This document shows, in pieces, positions 47,841 through 59,420 of a DNA stretch of 64,000 nt. The notes beneath the pieces are model-generated. The model was not told the DNA's origin. It saw only the letters and a program-made list of their open reading frames with translations, and did no database searches. The stretch's first letter is position 1. Each line of letters begins with the position of its first letter. The stretch is taken from the NCBI GenBank assembly GCA_958496175.1, contig OY292278.1, positions 4,464,001-4,528,000 on the forward strand. The letters run 5' to 3'. The position numbers and the translations under genes are program-made. The DNA comes from Sisyra terminalis. Taxonomy: Eukaryota > Arthropoda > Insecta > Neuroptera > Sisyridae.

Positions 47841-50320
47841 AACTTTATGCATTGAAATGACTTAAATGTAAAATATGTTTTCAACAATTTCTTAAGGTAG
47901 AAGTGTTAGTTTAATTTTATAAATTTAACCAACCTTAACATTGTTATAATTTATTCCACCTGCCAAATGTCCTTTTGTTCTTGATCTACAGTTGAAAATT
48001 AAAATTTCAGAGTGTAAAATGAAAAATTGGACCTAAGTGCTCTGAAAATTTCGTTTTTCTCGTATCCAGTGATTGCTTGGGACAAAAAAATAAAACCCTT
48101 ACGATTTTCCGGTCGATTATCCACCCCATGTATTTTGGGTGTGTATAAAATAAACGTTAAAGTGCAAAAAAAAATCATGAATGCCTAGTTTTATATTTTT
48201 ATGTAGTTTTCGTGAAGTGTAAAAGTATTAAATATTTCACGATGAAGACATTCAAAAAACAATAAATTTTTTATGGACTTGTTTGATTTATCAGGAAGAA
48301 CATATCAGCAATGGCACAATAATGAAGTTTTTGAAATTTTAAGGTTTCGGTGTTCTTTAAAATCATTGTTCTGGTCTCTTTAATTAATTATCTTTTACCT
48401 GTCTCAAAGAAATTCAAAAATATTTACATACTTCAAAAATGTTTCACAGAGAATTGTTAAACAATGCAAATTTAAAAACTTATGAAATAATTGTTAAATT
48501 TAAACATATTATAACAATGTAATTTTTGAAATTTTTATTTAAAATTCGATAGCATAACTAAGTTTTATTGTTAGTTTCAAATATTCACTCCTCATTATTA
48601 CATTTGATTTCTGTGTATCCTGAAAATCGTATTCTGAATCCCATGCGGTATTATTCCTATGTTTCTAAACTATTCCCCACTGGTGACCATGTGGCTTTTG
48701 TGGTAAAACTAGGTTAAAATTTGAAACGTCATGTCTAAATAAAATGAAATAAGTTGATTTACAAGGATAATTCATCAAATCAAATCATTTTTACAAGGAT
48801 AACGATTTGGGAGAAATCAAAATAATGTTTTTTAATCAATGAAATGCGTTTCAAAACATTTGAAACCGGTAATTTGTATTATAAAATTGTATTTAAATAT
48901 TCCTTGTATAAAATATTTTCTGTGAAAATTTTTAGATATTTACAAATTGCATTACTCCAGATTGGTATATACTTAAACAAGTTTCAAAGCCGATCATCGT
49001 TTAGTAAGTACAACAATCGCGAATTTATAACAATAATTTCTTAGACACTAAATATTTACTTCTTATTGTAGCCATCGTCTTCTCACTATTGTTCTTGTCC
49101 TTTATCCTTTTTGACGTCAACTTAAGGTGTAAAAGTAGTTCTTTTGGTTTAATACTACTTTAAGAAAACAGGCGACCAAATTTATACATTTGACCCCAAT
49201 ATACATTGAAGTACATATAAGTGGTGGTACTATCATCGGGCTGGATTATCCTGTGCCTTATTCGGGAAGTCTATCGGTTTTCCAAAAAGTACTTACTTAA
49301 AAGAAATAGGTTTTTAAACAACTACGTAAATCAAATAGTTCAATCTTATAACATAAGTTTTATCAATTTCAGTAAATGGGATATAAAGTTATAACTTATC
49401 GATTGTCATGCCGAATTACAACTTCATTTCTGCACCTTAATGATAATTGGTTTAAAAAGATTCTGCAACCGTTGAAATCAAACAAATAGAGCGATTTTTT
49501 TGAATAAAAATAAGCCAAAAGATGAATTTATGGAACCATACTTGGAAAAGTTATATAAGAAATAAGACCAGTAAACATACATTGCTTTATGATTTTATAA
49601 TCGCAAAACCATTGAATGGGCTTCAATAACAAGCAAGGAAATCAAATAGTGATGTTATAAACACCAGTTAAAGTCAAATCTCGATCGATAATAATTTGTA
49701 GTAATTGTAAAAATCAATATTGAACTTTCTAATTTCGGTTCAACGATGCATTTGATTGAATGTGGTAGTAAATGGGTATACGTTTTTATATTCATACAAA
49801 TCTTGTTTAAAATCCAAAAATTTTTAGTGGAACTTTCGGATGTTGTTACCTTCCATATTTACAAGGACCATCACGAATTGTTGGACTGAAATGAGAAAAA
49901 GTCAAGGAAATGTGTCACGATTGATTGAGATTATGGTAATGATTCGCTTAATTAACTCATTTCTATGAATTTGCTGTGTCGCATGGCTTTAATCTTAAAC
50001 TAAATGGCTAGGCCATCATAAAACACTGTCGCCAAGTCTACCATATATTTACAATAATCTTATAGTAATTAATAATTTGCAAAACATTGTAAAAGTGAGG
50101 ACAAACCCTCACTTATCCTTGTCATAAAACCTGCCGCCATCCTCAATAAACTTAATCCCTGTTCAAAACATCCTACCGCCACAAGAAAAGGTACAATTCA
50201 ACCACTTCTTCAATCCTCATTACCAAATAATCTACACCCACTAATCTGAATGTACCAATCCTGTAACACTTCTTCCTATCATCCAAAATTTATCCCTAAG
50301 GTCCAACCACCCGAAAAAGG
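47841..50320. other. AT-rich non-coding DNA
   Basis: No coding exon recognised. The ORF at 48844-49044 is K/F/Y/I-rich, as expected of chance frames here. A C-rich plus-strand patch (50140-50320) leads into a promoter-like site. Confidence 0.45.
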
Positions 50321-50347
50321 TATAAAAACCTAAAAATCTTGTCATTC
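50321..50347 (+). promoter_or_regulatory. Promoter-like TATA box and initiator with no gene behind it
   Basis: TATAAAA at 50321-50327 is followed at about the right distance by TCATTC (50342-50347), an initiator-like sequence. The preceding 180 bases are unusually C-rich for the region. About 85 bases downstream the large inverted-repeat element begins (50432), and no start codon of a plausible gene follows. Confidence 0.4.
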
Positions 50348-50833
50348 ACAGATAGTTGATATAGTTGACATATTTCACAAAGATTGTTATTCTAATAGTC
50401 TAGGATCCCACTGCAAAAAAGTGTAGTGATCGAGTTTATGCTAAAAATCTAATTTTTACGCATATTTATCATCGGGAGAATAAATAACTACTAGGTTGCT
50501 TATCAAAATGTGGTCGCTAGTATTTTTAATTAAATTATTTTTAATTGATTTGTTTTTAAAATATAATATCGTCCACTTCACGGCAATATATATAAAGACT
50601 TTGAAAAGTCAGGGTTGCCGTTTTGCGCACTTGACCGCACCTCTGCGCAGCCAGGTGTAAACAGGTATGATTTTGGGCCCTTTTTACGTTCATAACGTAC
50701 ATCTATGATTTATATATCAAATTAAAGGTAATTTTTTTCTCATTATTATGATATACGGTTGCCTAATTAAATCTGACCGCAAATAAGGGTTGCTGGTAAA
50801 GATGGTAAATATTAAAAATAGAGTGAACGAGAG

Positions 50834-51082
50834 CTAGCGCGTAACATCACCAGTCAGACGAGGACAGCGATTGGCAGCCATTGCACATGCGTCGGATGAT
50901 AGTGTTTTCAACCACTCAAGTACTTCCGGAGTATTTTTTGAACAAAGTTTTATCAATATCGATTCTGCTACTTTTCCAAATGTTTGTGGCAAAGTTGACC
51001 AAATTTGATATAAATAATAGAAACCATCAATGATTTCTATGTCAACTTGTCCGGGATTGGCTGGTGCAATCTTGGCTGTCAA
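50834..51082 (-). pseudogene. Coding-like frame in the left arm of FB-E
   Basis: Eighty-two codons including 'PGQVDIEIIDGFYYL' and 'LPQTFGKVAES'. The same sequence recurs in the right arm on the plus strand (52010-52230), where frameshifts and stops break it. The protein is hydrophilic and not randomly composed, so it was probably once translated. It may be the C-terminal part of the same protein as the frame at 51500-51979. Confidence 0.45.
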
Positions 51083-51191
51083 TTGTTTACTTAGAGAGTT
51101 GACTTGTCCGTCTTGATCATGTCGCCTAAGCAGTGGAATAGTGCAGAAGGTAGAGATGCTAGAAGGAATGACAATCCAATGTCACCCAGTG

Positions 51192-51436
51192 CAGCCCCCG
51201 CTTTAGGGGTGGGCAACCCGGGCGGTCGCCCGGGGCGGAAAATTTCAGGGGCGGCATTTTGTCATATTTGATATACAATATGAACAAAAATGTGAAAAAA
51301 TTAGTTTTTCGTTAAAAAAATATTTTTCCAAAAAATTAAAAAAATTATGATATTAAAACTCTGTGTTTTTTCAACCCTGAAGGGGCGGCATTTTTTCATC
51401 TTGCCCAGGGCGGCAAATTTGCTAGAGCAGGGCCTG
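51192..51436. mobile_element. Small hAT-like MITE nested in FB-E
   Basis: A 245-bp element with imperfect inverted ends CAGCCCCCGCTTTAGG and the complement of CAGGCCCTGCTCTAGC. CCCAGTG lies at both flanks (51185-51191, 51437-51443), seven bases of a probable 8-bp target duplication. The inner 'gggcggtcgcccggggcgg' pattern is common in hAT-type elements of many animals. Confidence 0.75.
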
Positions 51437-51499
51437 CCCAGTGTACCCAATGTCAACTTTTTGATTGATAGCAATTACCAACAGACGCCCAAAAATATC

Positions 51500-51979
51500 T
51501 CATTCCATTTTAACTTTTGATTTTTTGTCTCCGGTGGTACTCTTAAAACTTTTTTTTATATAATCTGAAGCGAAGTTATTTATTTTATTACGAGTTATTG
51601 ATCTCACAAACCTTGTTGAATCTTCAACGTATTTCGAAAAAAAAATTAACTTTTGTTCTTGACCTAAAGCCTTAACGTTGAGTAAATAATCGGTTACATT
51701 TGAGGATGTCACTTTACCAGTTGACAAATTGAACAAACTATCTTTGTCAACATTTTCTGAAAAAGAATTCATTGCTTTCTTGATCGTTTCAACAATATTG
51801 TTAAGAGTTTCAGAGTCTTTCTCAATTCTATTCTTCTGTAACGTATAAGAAGTACCATCTGCTTGAGATAATCTGATTTCTGCTTTTACAAACGGCATAA
51901 TTTTAGTCCTGATACGATGGCTAAGAGCCCATGATTCTCGTGCAGCGACCGAATTTGTAAAGTGGCTTACACCAGTCAA
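51500..51979 (-). pseudogene. Transposon-associated protein fragment, 159 codons
   Basis: A long frame for this AT-rich region, with balanced composition ('LNNIVETIKKAMNSFSENVD', 'LFNLSTGKV', 'VKALGQEQK'). It resembles the middle of a large uncharacterised protein family, scattered through invertebrate genomes, that I remember having 'EKD' then 'NPF' and 'L.N...G' blocks; that link is from memory and weak. It lies in the unique centre of FB-E, so it probably belongs to the element. There is no convincing upstream exon. Confidence 0.45.
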
Positions 51980-52635
51980 GACATCACCAGCATCGGCATT
52001 TATCGTCTGCTCCAGCTAATCCCGGACAAGTCGACATAGAAATCATTGATGGTTTCTATTATTTGGGTCTACTTTGCCACAAACATTTGGAAAAGTAGCA
52101 GAATCGATATTGATAAAAGTTTGTTTAAAAAATACTCCGGAAGTACTTGAGTGGTTGAGAACACTAGCATCCGACGCATGTGCAATGGCTGCCAATCGCT
52201 GTCCTCGTCTGACTGGTGATGTTACGCGCTAGTTCTCTTTCACTCTATTTTTAATATTTTCCATCTTTAGCAGCCAGCAACCCTTATTTGCGGCCAGATT
52301 TAATTAGGCAACCGTATATTATAATAATGAGAAAAAAATTAGCTTTAATTTGATATATAAACCATAGATGTACGTTATGAACGTAAAAAGGGTCCAAAAT
52401 CATATCTGTTTACACCTGGCTGCGAAGAGGTGCGGTCAAGTGTGCAACGGCAATCCTGACTTTTCAAAGTCTTTATTTATATTGCCGTGAAGTGGACGAT
52501 ATTTTAATTTAAAAACAAATCAATTAAAAATAATTTAAGTAAAAATACTAGCGGCCACATTTTGATAGGCAACCTAGTAGTTATTTATTCTCCCGATGAT
52601 AAATATGCGTAAAAATTAGGTTTTTAGCATAAACT

Positions 52636-53605
52636 CAAAACTTGTATATTTTACAATAAGCATTATTGTTATTATATATAAAGAAATTTTATTATTGCTT
52701 CATGCAATTTTTTCGTTGAAAACCACAACCTGGTTTTTAATATAATATCCGAGGCAAAACAGTCGCGGATCGTACAAAAATTAGAGGAATTCAAGGATTC
52801 CACTTCTATAGTGGACCAATTTAGCAGCAAACTAAATTCAAAAAGGAGAAATTTAATAAAGTATTGGTGTGTCCATTAATAATAGATTTTCCTCAATCTT
52901 TGGAGAAATTTTAAAAAATTATAGAACAATAAAATTATGATATTTTATCACACTTTTCCTCAAGGTTTTATAACTTAATTTATTATACTGATTATAACTG
53001 ACAACCGTAAATGTGTTGCAATTGGTATTAAATAGTTGTCACTTCAGTAAATTCCGAAAGAAAAAAAATTGAGTTTTATTTCAGCTTGTATTTTAACTCC
53101 AGATCTTTTAAACAGTTATATATGATATTACAAATATTAGTTGGGTCAAGGTTTTAGAAAAAATATGATTATAGAAATATGAACCAGGGGAATTACATTT
53201 TGATCTACGTAGCTTAAACGTCTAAATTTCATGTTTTAATAATATCAATGCTGATTTATATAAACTTAATTGATAAATAAAAACCATTTTTCCACGTTTT
53301 TTTTTTAAATATTTTTTTGTTTCCAGGTTCCTCAGAAAAATAAGGGAAAACTTTTCATACGTATTTATGAAGAATAGATATATATTGAGTTTAAAGTCAT
53401 TCATATGAGTAATCATAGAATAAATTAAAACTAAACACTTACATAAGGTAAATATTTATTCATCGTTCTAATATTAATTAAGAGATCAATATTTACCAGA
53501 ATCAGTTGTAAAGATTGTAAAAGTTTATGACTTTATAGTAACATAATTCAATTTTTTGATTTATCATAAATTGTTCAAACTAAATAACTCACTTTAATCT
53601 AAAAC
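52636..53605. other. Non-coding 3' flank of the first transporter gene
   Basis: AT-rich, no exon seen. The minus frame at 53222-53416 is K/L/I/F-rich and looks like chance. Confidence 0.45.
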
Positions 53606-55137
53606 CTAACTTAAATCTGGTAGATGTTTTTCATTTTCTAGTCGCAGTTCGGTTTGAATGTCTTTCAACGTTTTTCCTTTGGTTTCAGGTACATAAAATT
53701 GAATAAATAGCAATCCAACAATTGATGTGCACATAAATCCCCAAAATGGGACTCCCTCGCCCAAATTATCTTTGGTCAGTTGAAAAAAATGGGCCACAAA
53801 GAACGACGTAGATGCCGCCGTTAAATCAATGGCACACGTGCACTTTTCCTTCACCTGCGATGAAAATAATTCGCCGGCCAATATCATCGGCACGACACCC
53901 AAACCCAACGTGAAAACTGCCACGTACAACAGCAAACCGACCAACGAAATAAAGCTGTAGTCTTGAACTTGATAGCCATAGTCGAGAAGTGTGAAATAAG
54001 TACCTTCGATTATATGTGCGAATATCACCCCAACGGTTGAGGCAATTAATAACGGACGACGACCCCATCGATCCACCGCAAATGAGGTGCAACAAGTGAC
54101 GAAAATTTGCATTCCACAGTAGGCGATCGAGGCAAAACGGGCAAATGTTGGACCGCCGGCTTGGGCGAAAATTATTTCACAGTAAAAAATAAACGCCGAA
54201 CGGCCACTAAGTTCTTGAAATGCAGTAAGCGCCAAAGCGATTATCAGGGCGTAGCGATTGCTTGGCACGAGAAACATATCCCGAATTCGGCCCTGGTTTT
54301 TGGCGTCTTCCTCCAATGTTTGTTGGATGATTAAAATTTCCTCGCTTACATCTTCCCGAGATCGTAACGCTCGTAAAGCATTTTCGGCTTTTTCGATTTG
54401 ATTTTTTGCCATATAAAAGTATGGACTTTCGGGAATGAAAAATAGAATTATGATTAGTATAATCGGAATGGTGGTGCTAACCATGGCCATTGTTGTTATA
54501 CTCATAAATGAGCCAAAACAAAATGATGTGAACATCCCCAAGTTCCATTCCATCGTGAAAATTGTGCTGAGTTGTCCTCGTATTTCAGGTTCGGCTATTT
54601 CCCCGATGTAAATTGGAACGACGGTGAATGAGGCGCCGGCCGCAAATCCGGCGATAAATCTGGAGATGCATAGCACCAAGTAGCTTTGATTTATTGCGAT
54701 CAAGCTCCAGGATATGATGAAGGGGATTGATAGGATGTGAATAACCATTTTACGTCCAAGTTTTTGGAGAATAAAAACGATGACTGGTCCTCCAAAAGCG
54801 CCGCCGATGAAAAGCATGGAAGATAACCAGGCGCCATTGGAACCGATTGATTCATCAGCATTTGCTAGGTATTCGTTTAAGTAGGCACCGGTCCAGCCAT
54901 AGTGAAGACCATACGTAAACAGAGTAAGTGAAACTAAAGCAAAGAAATTTGGGACTATTTAGTAAAAAATGGCAATCCTGAATGAGGAATTTTGGTTTTA
55001 TTATAAGGGTAATCATCATGAAAGTTCCTAGAAATATTTTATGGATTAAGGATAAAAAACCAACCAGTTAGTGTTGCCAAAAATTGCATCCATTGATGTC
55101 GAAATTTTTTAAATATCCCATCCGAGTAGCTCTTCAT
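53606..55137 (-). CDS. Tret1-like facilitated sugar (trehalose) transporter, copy 1
   Basis: A plasma-membrane MFS sugar porter; Tret1-type proteins move trehalose or other sugars down their gradient. Exon 1 is 55137-55065 and exon 2 is 54933-53606; GT-AG, in phase, 466 aa, the normal length of the family. Visible motifs: 'GLHYGWTGAYL' near residue 34, 'LGRK' (about 83-86), 'SRFIAG' (115-120), 'PIYIGEIAEPEIRG' (131-144), PESPYF (192-197), 'QELSG' (264-268), DRWGRR (312-317) and PETKGKT (about 440-446). Twelve hydrophobic segments are expected. The frame is intact. A near twin lies 8.4 kb upstream on the same strand (62056-63568), and an orphan exon 1 lies downstream (47768). Substrate is inferred from family only. 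Confidence 0.93.
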
Positions 55138-55795
55138 AGTTGCACTATCGATTGCTAAAAGCAATAATATAACACCACGTTTTTTATAAATAGTAAAAAA
55201 ATGTCTTTATTGTTAGATGTTTTGCGAGTTGAAATAATCAATTTTACAATTAATCGTAAAATGCGACAGCTTTAACATTGTTAAAATTGCTCAAATGTTT
55301 ATTAGTCCCTCGACGACTAATACGCATGTTGGTTTCATTTAAATTGGCCGCAAACCAGTTTTCGTTTTATGAAATGAAATTAAATGAACATTCCGATATT
55401 GATATCTCTTAACAACCTAATGTTTGTGTCGTTAAATGACTATGAAGATAAACACCTGTACCTACATTATTATTGTTTTCCCCCAAACTAAGTCATTATT
55501 GAAGCGCATGCACTTCTAAAATGAACGGAATTTTCCAAAATATTTTCCACCATAATATCATTACGCTAAACATTTTACTTGAATTTTATTATTTTTGTCT
55601 AATTATAATTTTTTTTTTGTTTTCAAATGTGAGGAAAACAATACCGTTCACAGAACCATAAAAAAATTCTCCTTGTCCACGTGGGGTAATAAATTTTTTT
55701 ATGGGATTTCTTGTGGTCTTTAAAAATTTTCAAATTTTATTATTACTTGTTGATATACCTTAGTAAGTATAAATCAATTATATTTCATGGTATGT
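55138..55795. other. 5' flank of transporter copy 1
   Basis: Contains 'cgacagctttaacattgtta' near 55264, which recurs in similar form above copy 2 (about 63662) and above the orphan exon ('ccttaacattgttataattt', about 47934). This may be a shared upstream element or simply the duplicated flank. Confidence 0.4.
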
Positions 55796-56902
55796 CATGG
55801 GGGTGTCACTCATATGGCAGACTTGGTTCCCAAAAAAACATAATTCGCTTGACGTCGATAGATGGCGAATGGGGGCGAATGTGGGGCTGTAGTTCTACTT
55901 GCTGGCGGTACGAGGCGCTATAGTGAAGTGAAATTTGCTTGATGTACGTTTATTGGTTAATTTCAAATTTGAGCTCGCACCCCTCCTTGTCAGTAGAAAT
56001 TGCCGAAATCGGTTTACGAAGTATTAATTGGCTGTGTCGCCATGTTTTCGTATTTTAGTTAACAAAAGTGAACCTCGTGTTTCTTATCTTGCGTCAATTT
56101 TATATGTGCTACGTCAATAGATTATCAACAGATCATCTGTTTAACTTACTAATAGAATTAAAAAGGTATGTACTTGAAATTTACTGGCCAATATCCACCC
56201 TTTATGGGTTGCATTATAATATGTCAACATATAACCTTTAAATTGTAACTGCTCTCTAATATGGGAATCAATTCATATTTTCCTAATTAAACAAAAATGT
56301 AGCCCTGCAACTTTAATTTTAACTTGTCGGCATCAAAGGGCATCAATATTAATTTAGAACTAAGTAACGATACATAATTGTTGACATATTATTTAACATT
56401 TTTGAATTACACATTTTTACAATATTACTTTTTTTTCATGTGAAGTAAATTTATTCGAGCAACTATTCGACAACATTTCTAAGCAGTCATAATTTATGGC
56501 GACTGTAAGAGAGAACTTCCAGAATTCATCCAAGATGTGGACATGGGCGCATTTTTATAATATATCCTTTAGCATGTTTTTATAATTTTGTAACTAGAAA
56601 TCATATCATCTTATTTCTTGGTTATTTACATTTTATAATTTCAAATAGTGTTATATTCTTGTTCTGTATTTTAATATTGAAAATAAAAAAATAAATTTTA
56701 AAAGTTTCATTATTTTATGGGGGTAACATTTTTCAGAAATAAAATAAATAAAAATTTGAAAATTGCGCGCAAAGTATTTAAAATAAGGTCTCGTATTTAT
56801 CGGCACTAGCATCACATCTCCTACACTAGCGCCGACAGTATTCGGCAAGTAGAACTGAGCATTTTTAGGAACAAAAAATTAACATTGAGTGACCCTCCCA
56901 TG
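55796..56902. mobile_element. hAT-like element with 8-bp target duplication
   Basis: TGGTATGT lies directly outside both ends (55788-55795, 56903-56910). The inverted ends start CATGGGGGTGTCACTCA and CATGGGAGGGTCACTCA; inner blocks 'agttctacttgc' and 'ggcgcta' are also inverted, so the similarity runs about 120 bases in. It is 1107 bp long. No transposase frame is visible. The 8-bp duplication points to the hAT superfamily or a relative. Confidence 0.82.
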
Positions 56903-56910
56903 TGGTATGT

Positions 56911-57412
56911 ATTCAATTTGTATAAATATATGTTTAAATCACTTTTCTAAATTAAATCATTTAAGTAATTAGCATTTATTAAAATAATTTAAATTTCACG
57001 TTAAATAAATTGGTAAAATTTTTCGCTAATAGTTCAGTAGTTGGCTTCGAGATGGCGCCATCAACCAAATGATCTGACAGGCTTAATTAATGAAATGTCG
57101 ATTTGCAAATTGGAAAAAAAGTTCATAAATTTTTATTAAACATTTTAGAAAGCGTTTAAAATTGATTTGGTCATTTCAAAAGCTTCATAAGGCACATTAT
57201 TTTTTCAAATAATATGCGTTTTTTGTTGGTAAAACAGCCTAAGTTATGAACAGATTTTAATGTTCATTTTTGATGGTGAACTGAACAGGTACTTGACATT
57301 TCAACTTTTCAAAACTTAAATATATATTAAACCGTAAAAAAATATACTTGCGACCGCAAGAAAATAGCTTTTTCAATTCGTAGGTAATAATTTTTTTTAT
57401 TTTTCTTTGCAG
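56911..57412. other. Non-coding, possible intron
   Basis: AT-rich. Ends with a good polypyrimidine tract and acceptor ('atttttctttgcag') leading into the next exon candidate. Confidence 0.35.
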
Positions 57413-57679
57413 TCACCCGATTGTATGACGTTCATCCCAGACCATCCCTAGATCAAGGCTTATAAAATACACAGGTGGCCTCATGCGTCACGTGACGTAT
57501 CCAGAAGAAATTCGTACATATCTTCAAATTGATTCAAATTTCAAAATTCTTCGTATGACGTCATATTTTTTTTCTAATGGGGCAACCTGTGTAATTTATA
57601 AACCTTGTCCCTAGATGGCCACTTGGGACCCGGTTACAACGGCAGACATAAAGGCAAGAATGTCCCCATGGTTGCCTAA
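57413..57679 (+). pseudogene. Coding-like 3' exon interrupted by a MITE
   Basis: If the MITE at 57454-57607 and one copy of its target duplication are set aside, the sequence after the acceptor is open to a TAA at 57677-57679. The first part reads 'TRLYDVHPRPSLD' and the second 'GHLGPGYNGRHKGKNVPMVA'. The composition is less AT-rich than the neighbourhood, and AATAAA follows at 57757. With the MITE in place the frame meets stops. The protein family is unknown to me. I infer a last exon of a gene broken by a recent insertion; upstream exons were not identified. Confidence 0.42.
57454..57607. mobile_element. Small MITE with 9-bp target duplication, copy 3
   Basis: A 154-bp element, ends CAAGGCTTATAAAATACACAG and the complementary right end, flanked by exact TCCCTAGAT repeats (57445-57453, 57608-57616). 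Both flanks look like halves of one coding exon. Confidence 0.9.
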
Positions 57680-57756
57680 CTAAAACATGTCTCCAATGAT
57701 CGGCAAGGATCTCCAAGCCTGGGTTGCTTTAATTTAAGCATTCTTTGAATGCAACT

Positions 57757-57762
57757 AATAAA
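57757..57762 (+). terminator. Possible poly(A) signal
   Basis: AATAAA about 78 bases after the stop of the interrupted exon. It would serve that gene if it is still transcribed. Confidence 0.35.
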
Positions 57763-58717
57763 TAGCGCCAGAGGAAACTGGGGGAATGCTTAATTGATAA
57801 ATATATATTATCTTAAAGGTAATCAATGAAAACTACAGCAAGGGATGCTGTGGGTTGCTAAGCGAGGGGTTATTAATGTTTCAAAAACATAAATTTATAA
57901 TGCAAGTTATTTATAACAATGTTTGCCGGATTTATCTTATATTCATATAAAAATTTAAAGAAAATATTGTTTAATTCAAAATGTCTAAAAGAAGCTTCTA
58001 GTGGTACAGCATTTAAAATGACGTAACATACAAAGCTTTCAAGTCCCATGGACATTTTCCCATGATAAGTGTACTTAACAACAAAAGGAAAAATTGTTTC
58101 AACATTATTTTAATTAACGATTTAAACTATTTACAATCTATACATCCTCTAACTTTAGGGAATAAAATCAATAATTCTTTTTACGGTATAAATGTATATG
58201 ACTCGTTTATTTTGAAAGTGGCGTAAGTCCATTTCAAGGATGATTTTTCTTGTTGTAATTAGAACAAAGTATGTTAATTATTTAACTGCAAAGTTTTCAG
58301 GAGTTACTAATTTTAGTTGTTAACAAAAACGCCAAATATTTCCTCCTCCTAAGTATCTTATGTTCCTATGGTTAAAAATGATGGATGATACTATAGGGAT
58401 TGTTCTTGAAATGGACTTAACTCACTTTCAAAATAAACGGCGCCTATATTGTTTTCTATGGTGGAAAGTTGGGAACTATGTAAAAAATTGTGTAAATTCT
58501 TGGTGTTTCTATGGTAATCACTCAATGATCTGTTTTTATCTCGATTTCAGTGTATCGACTGTGACGTTATAGAAGAACAGTAAGTCCATTCATCGTTTTT
58601 GAACCCTCATTTGCTCATTAATATTAAAACTTTTTTTTTTTCAGTCAAAATACAAGTTTTTTATAACTAAAAATTGGGTTTTCTGCATTTTTTTTATAAT
58701 TATGTTAGGTTTTCCAG
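57763..58717. other. Non-coding DNA
   Basis: AT-rich; no exon recognised. The plus frame at 58360-58572 is W/C/F-rich and looks like chance. Confidence 0.4.
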
Positions 58718-58837
58718 GATGGGCCTACTGCAACACTGCAACCTCGGGCTTATTATGCTTCCTGGGTCCCTTGTTCGTCTAATTATGATCAAGCAGCTGG
58801 GAAAATCTCAGCACTTGTTGCATTAGGTGCTTTTTGA
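58718..58837 (+). CDS. Possible short terminal exon, unknown
   Basis: After 'ttaggttttccag', forty codons are open to TGA ('DGPTATLQPRAYYASWVP' at the start, ending 'ISALVALGAF'). This is the only GC-richer patch nearby. There is no family match, and it could be non-coding. Confidence 0.22.
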   Translation, partial: DGPTATLQPRAYYASWVPCSSNYDQAAGKISALVALGAF

Positions 58838-59201
58838 GCATTTTAGTTCCCCTTATGTCTCCATACATTTATGGCACCGTATTCTAATTTCATTAAGAGG
58901 TATATATAAGTGCACATTGAAATATATTAATTAACGCCAGATATTTATTTTTTTAAATAGATTTTTATATATAGTTATAAAGTTTTTCAAGATGCTCCAT
59001 TTGAAACACTCATACATAAATACATAATGAAATTGGGGTAAAATTTCTAAATGTTCCAATATTGGAACATTAGGCAAAAACGGGTTAAATCACACCCTTT
59101 CAGTAGCAATGCTGGTGTCATATCCCGTCATTTACTAACGCCAGAACTTAGTAATTGTTTATGATCTTTAAATCACTTGCCACTTGTAAAAACCTTATGT
59201 T

Positions 59202-59314
59202 TTAAGCCGGAAAGGGAAGTGGATGCACTTTTTCCACAACAACTCGCAGTGGTTTTCCGACCGGAGGATAAAGTCCCAAAGTTGGAACTTTTTCAATGAC
59301 CGCTTCTGTGACAA
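59202..59314 (-). pseudogene. Possible short coding exon, valine/proline-rich
   Basis: On the minus strand, after 'ctataacttag', the frame reads 'VTEAVIEKVPTLGLYPPVGK' and on to 'VEKVHPLPFPA' and TAA. The VEK/P-rich style resembles low-complexity secreted or cuticular proteins of insects. A perfect GTAAGT donor at 59382 would define a leader exon with a 68-nt intron, but the joined leader has no in-frame ATG. The FB-A copy 3 insertion lies a few dozen bases upstream, next to a TATA-like TATATAAG. Probably a damaged small gene. Confidence 0.3.
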
Positions 59315-59420
59315 CTAAGTTATAGCTGACTTGATAAATATTGGCTTATTAATTGTTGTTTATAAATCGTTGGATAACTTACCTTAATCGTTTATGGCAC
59401 CGATTAAAACAATGAACACT

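Larger units (their letters stand above)
50432..52635. mobile_element. Foldback element FB-E with an internal protein relic
   Basis: Arms of about 650 bases (50432 to about 51085, and about 52005-52635) are reverse complements. Both contain 'cacttcacggcaatata' or its complement and 'gatgttacgcgctag'. The ends are GAGTTTATGCTAAAAA and its complement. The unique centre holds a 159-codon minus-strand frame and a nested small MITE. Unlike the other palindromes here it carries coding-like sequence, so it may be a relic of an autonomous element or two head-to-head copies. Confidence 0.8.

Noticed and set aside
53826..54095. An 89-codon frame on the minus strand within transporter copy 1 (and its twin at 62276-62545)
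   Set aside because: It overlaps the transporter exon in another frame. Its preservation in both copies follows from the conserved gene, not from a second product.
54107..54334. A 75-codon plus-strand frame opposite transporter copy 1 (and 62557-62784)
   Set aside because: Antisense shadow of the conserved transporter exon; codon use and composition give no independent support.
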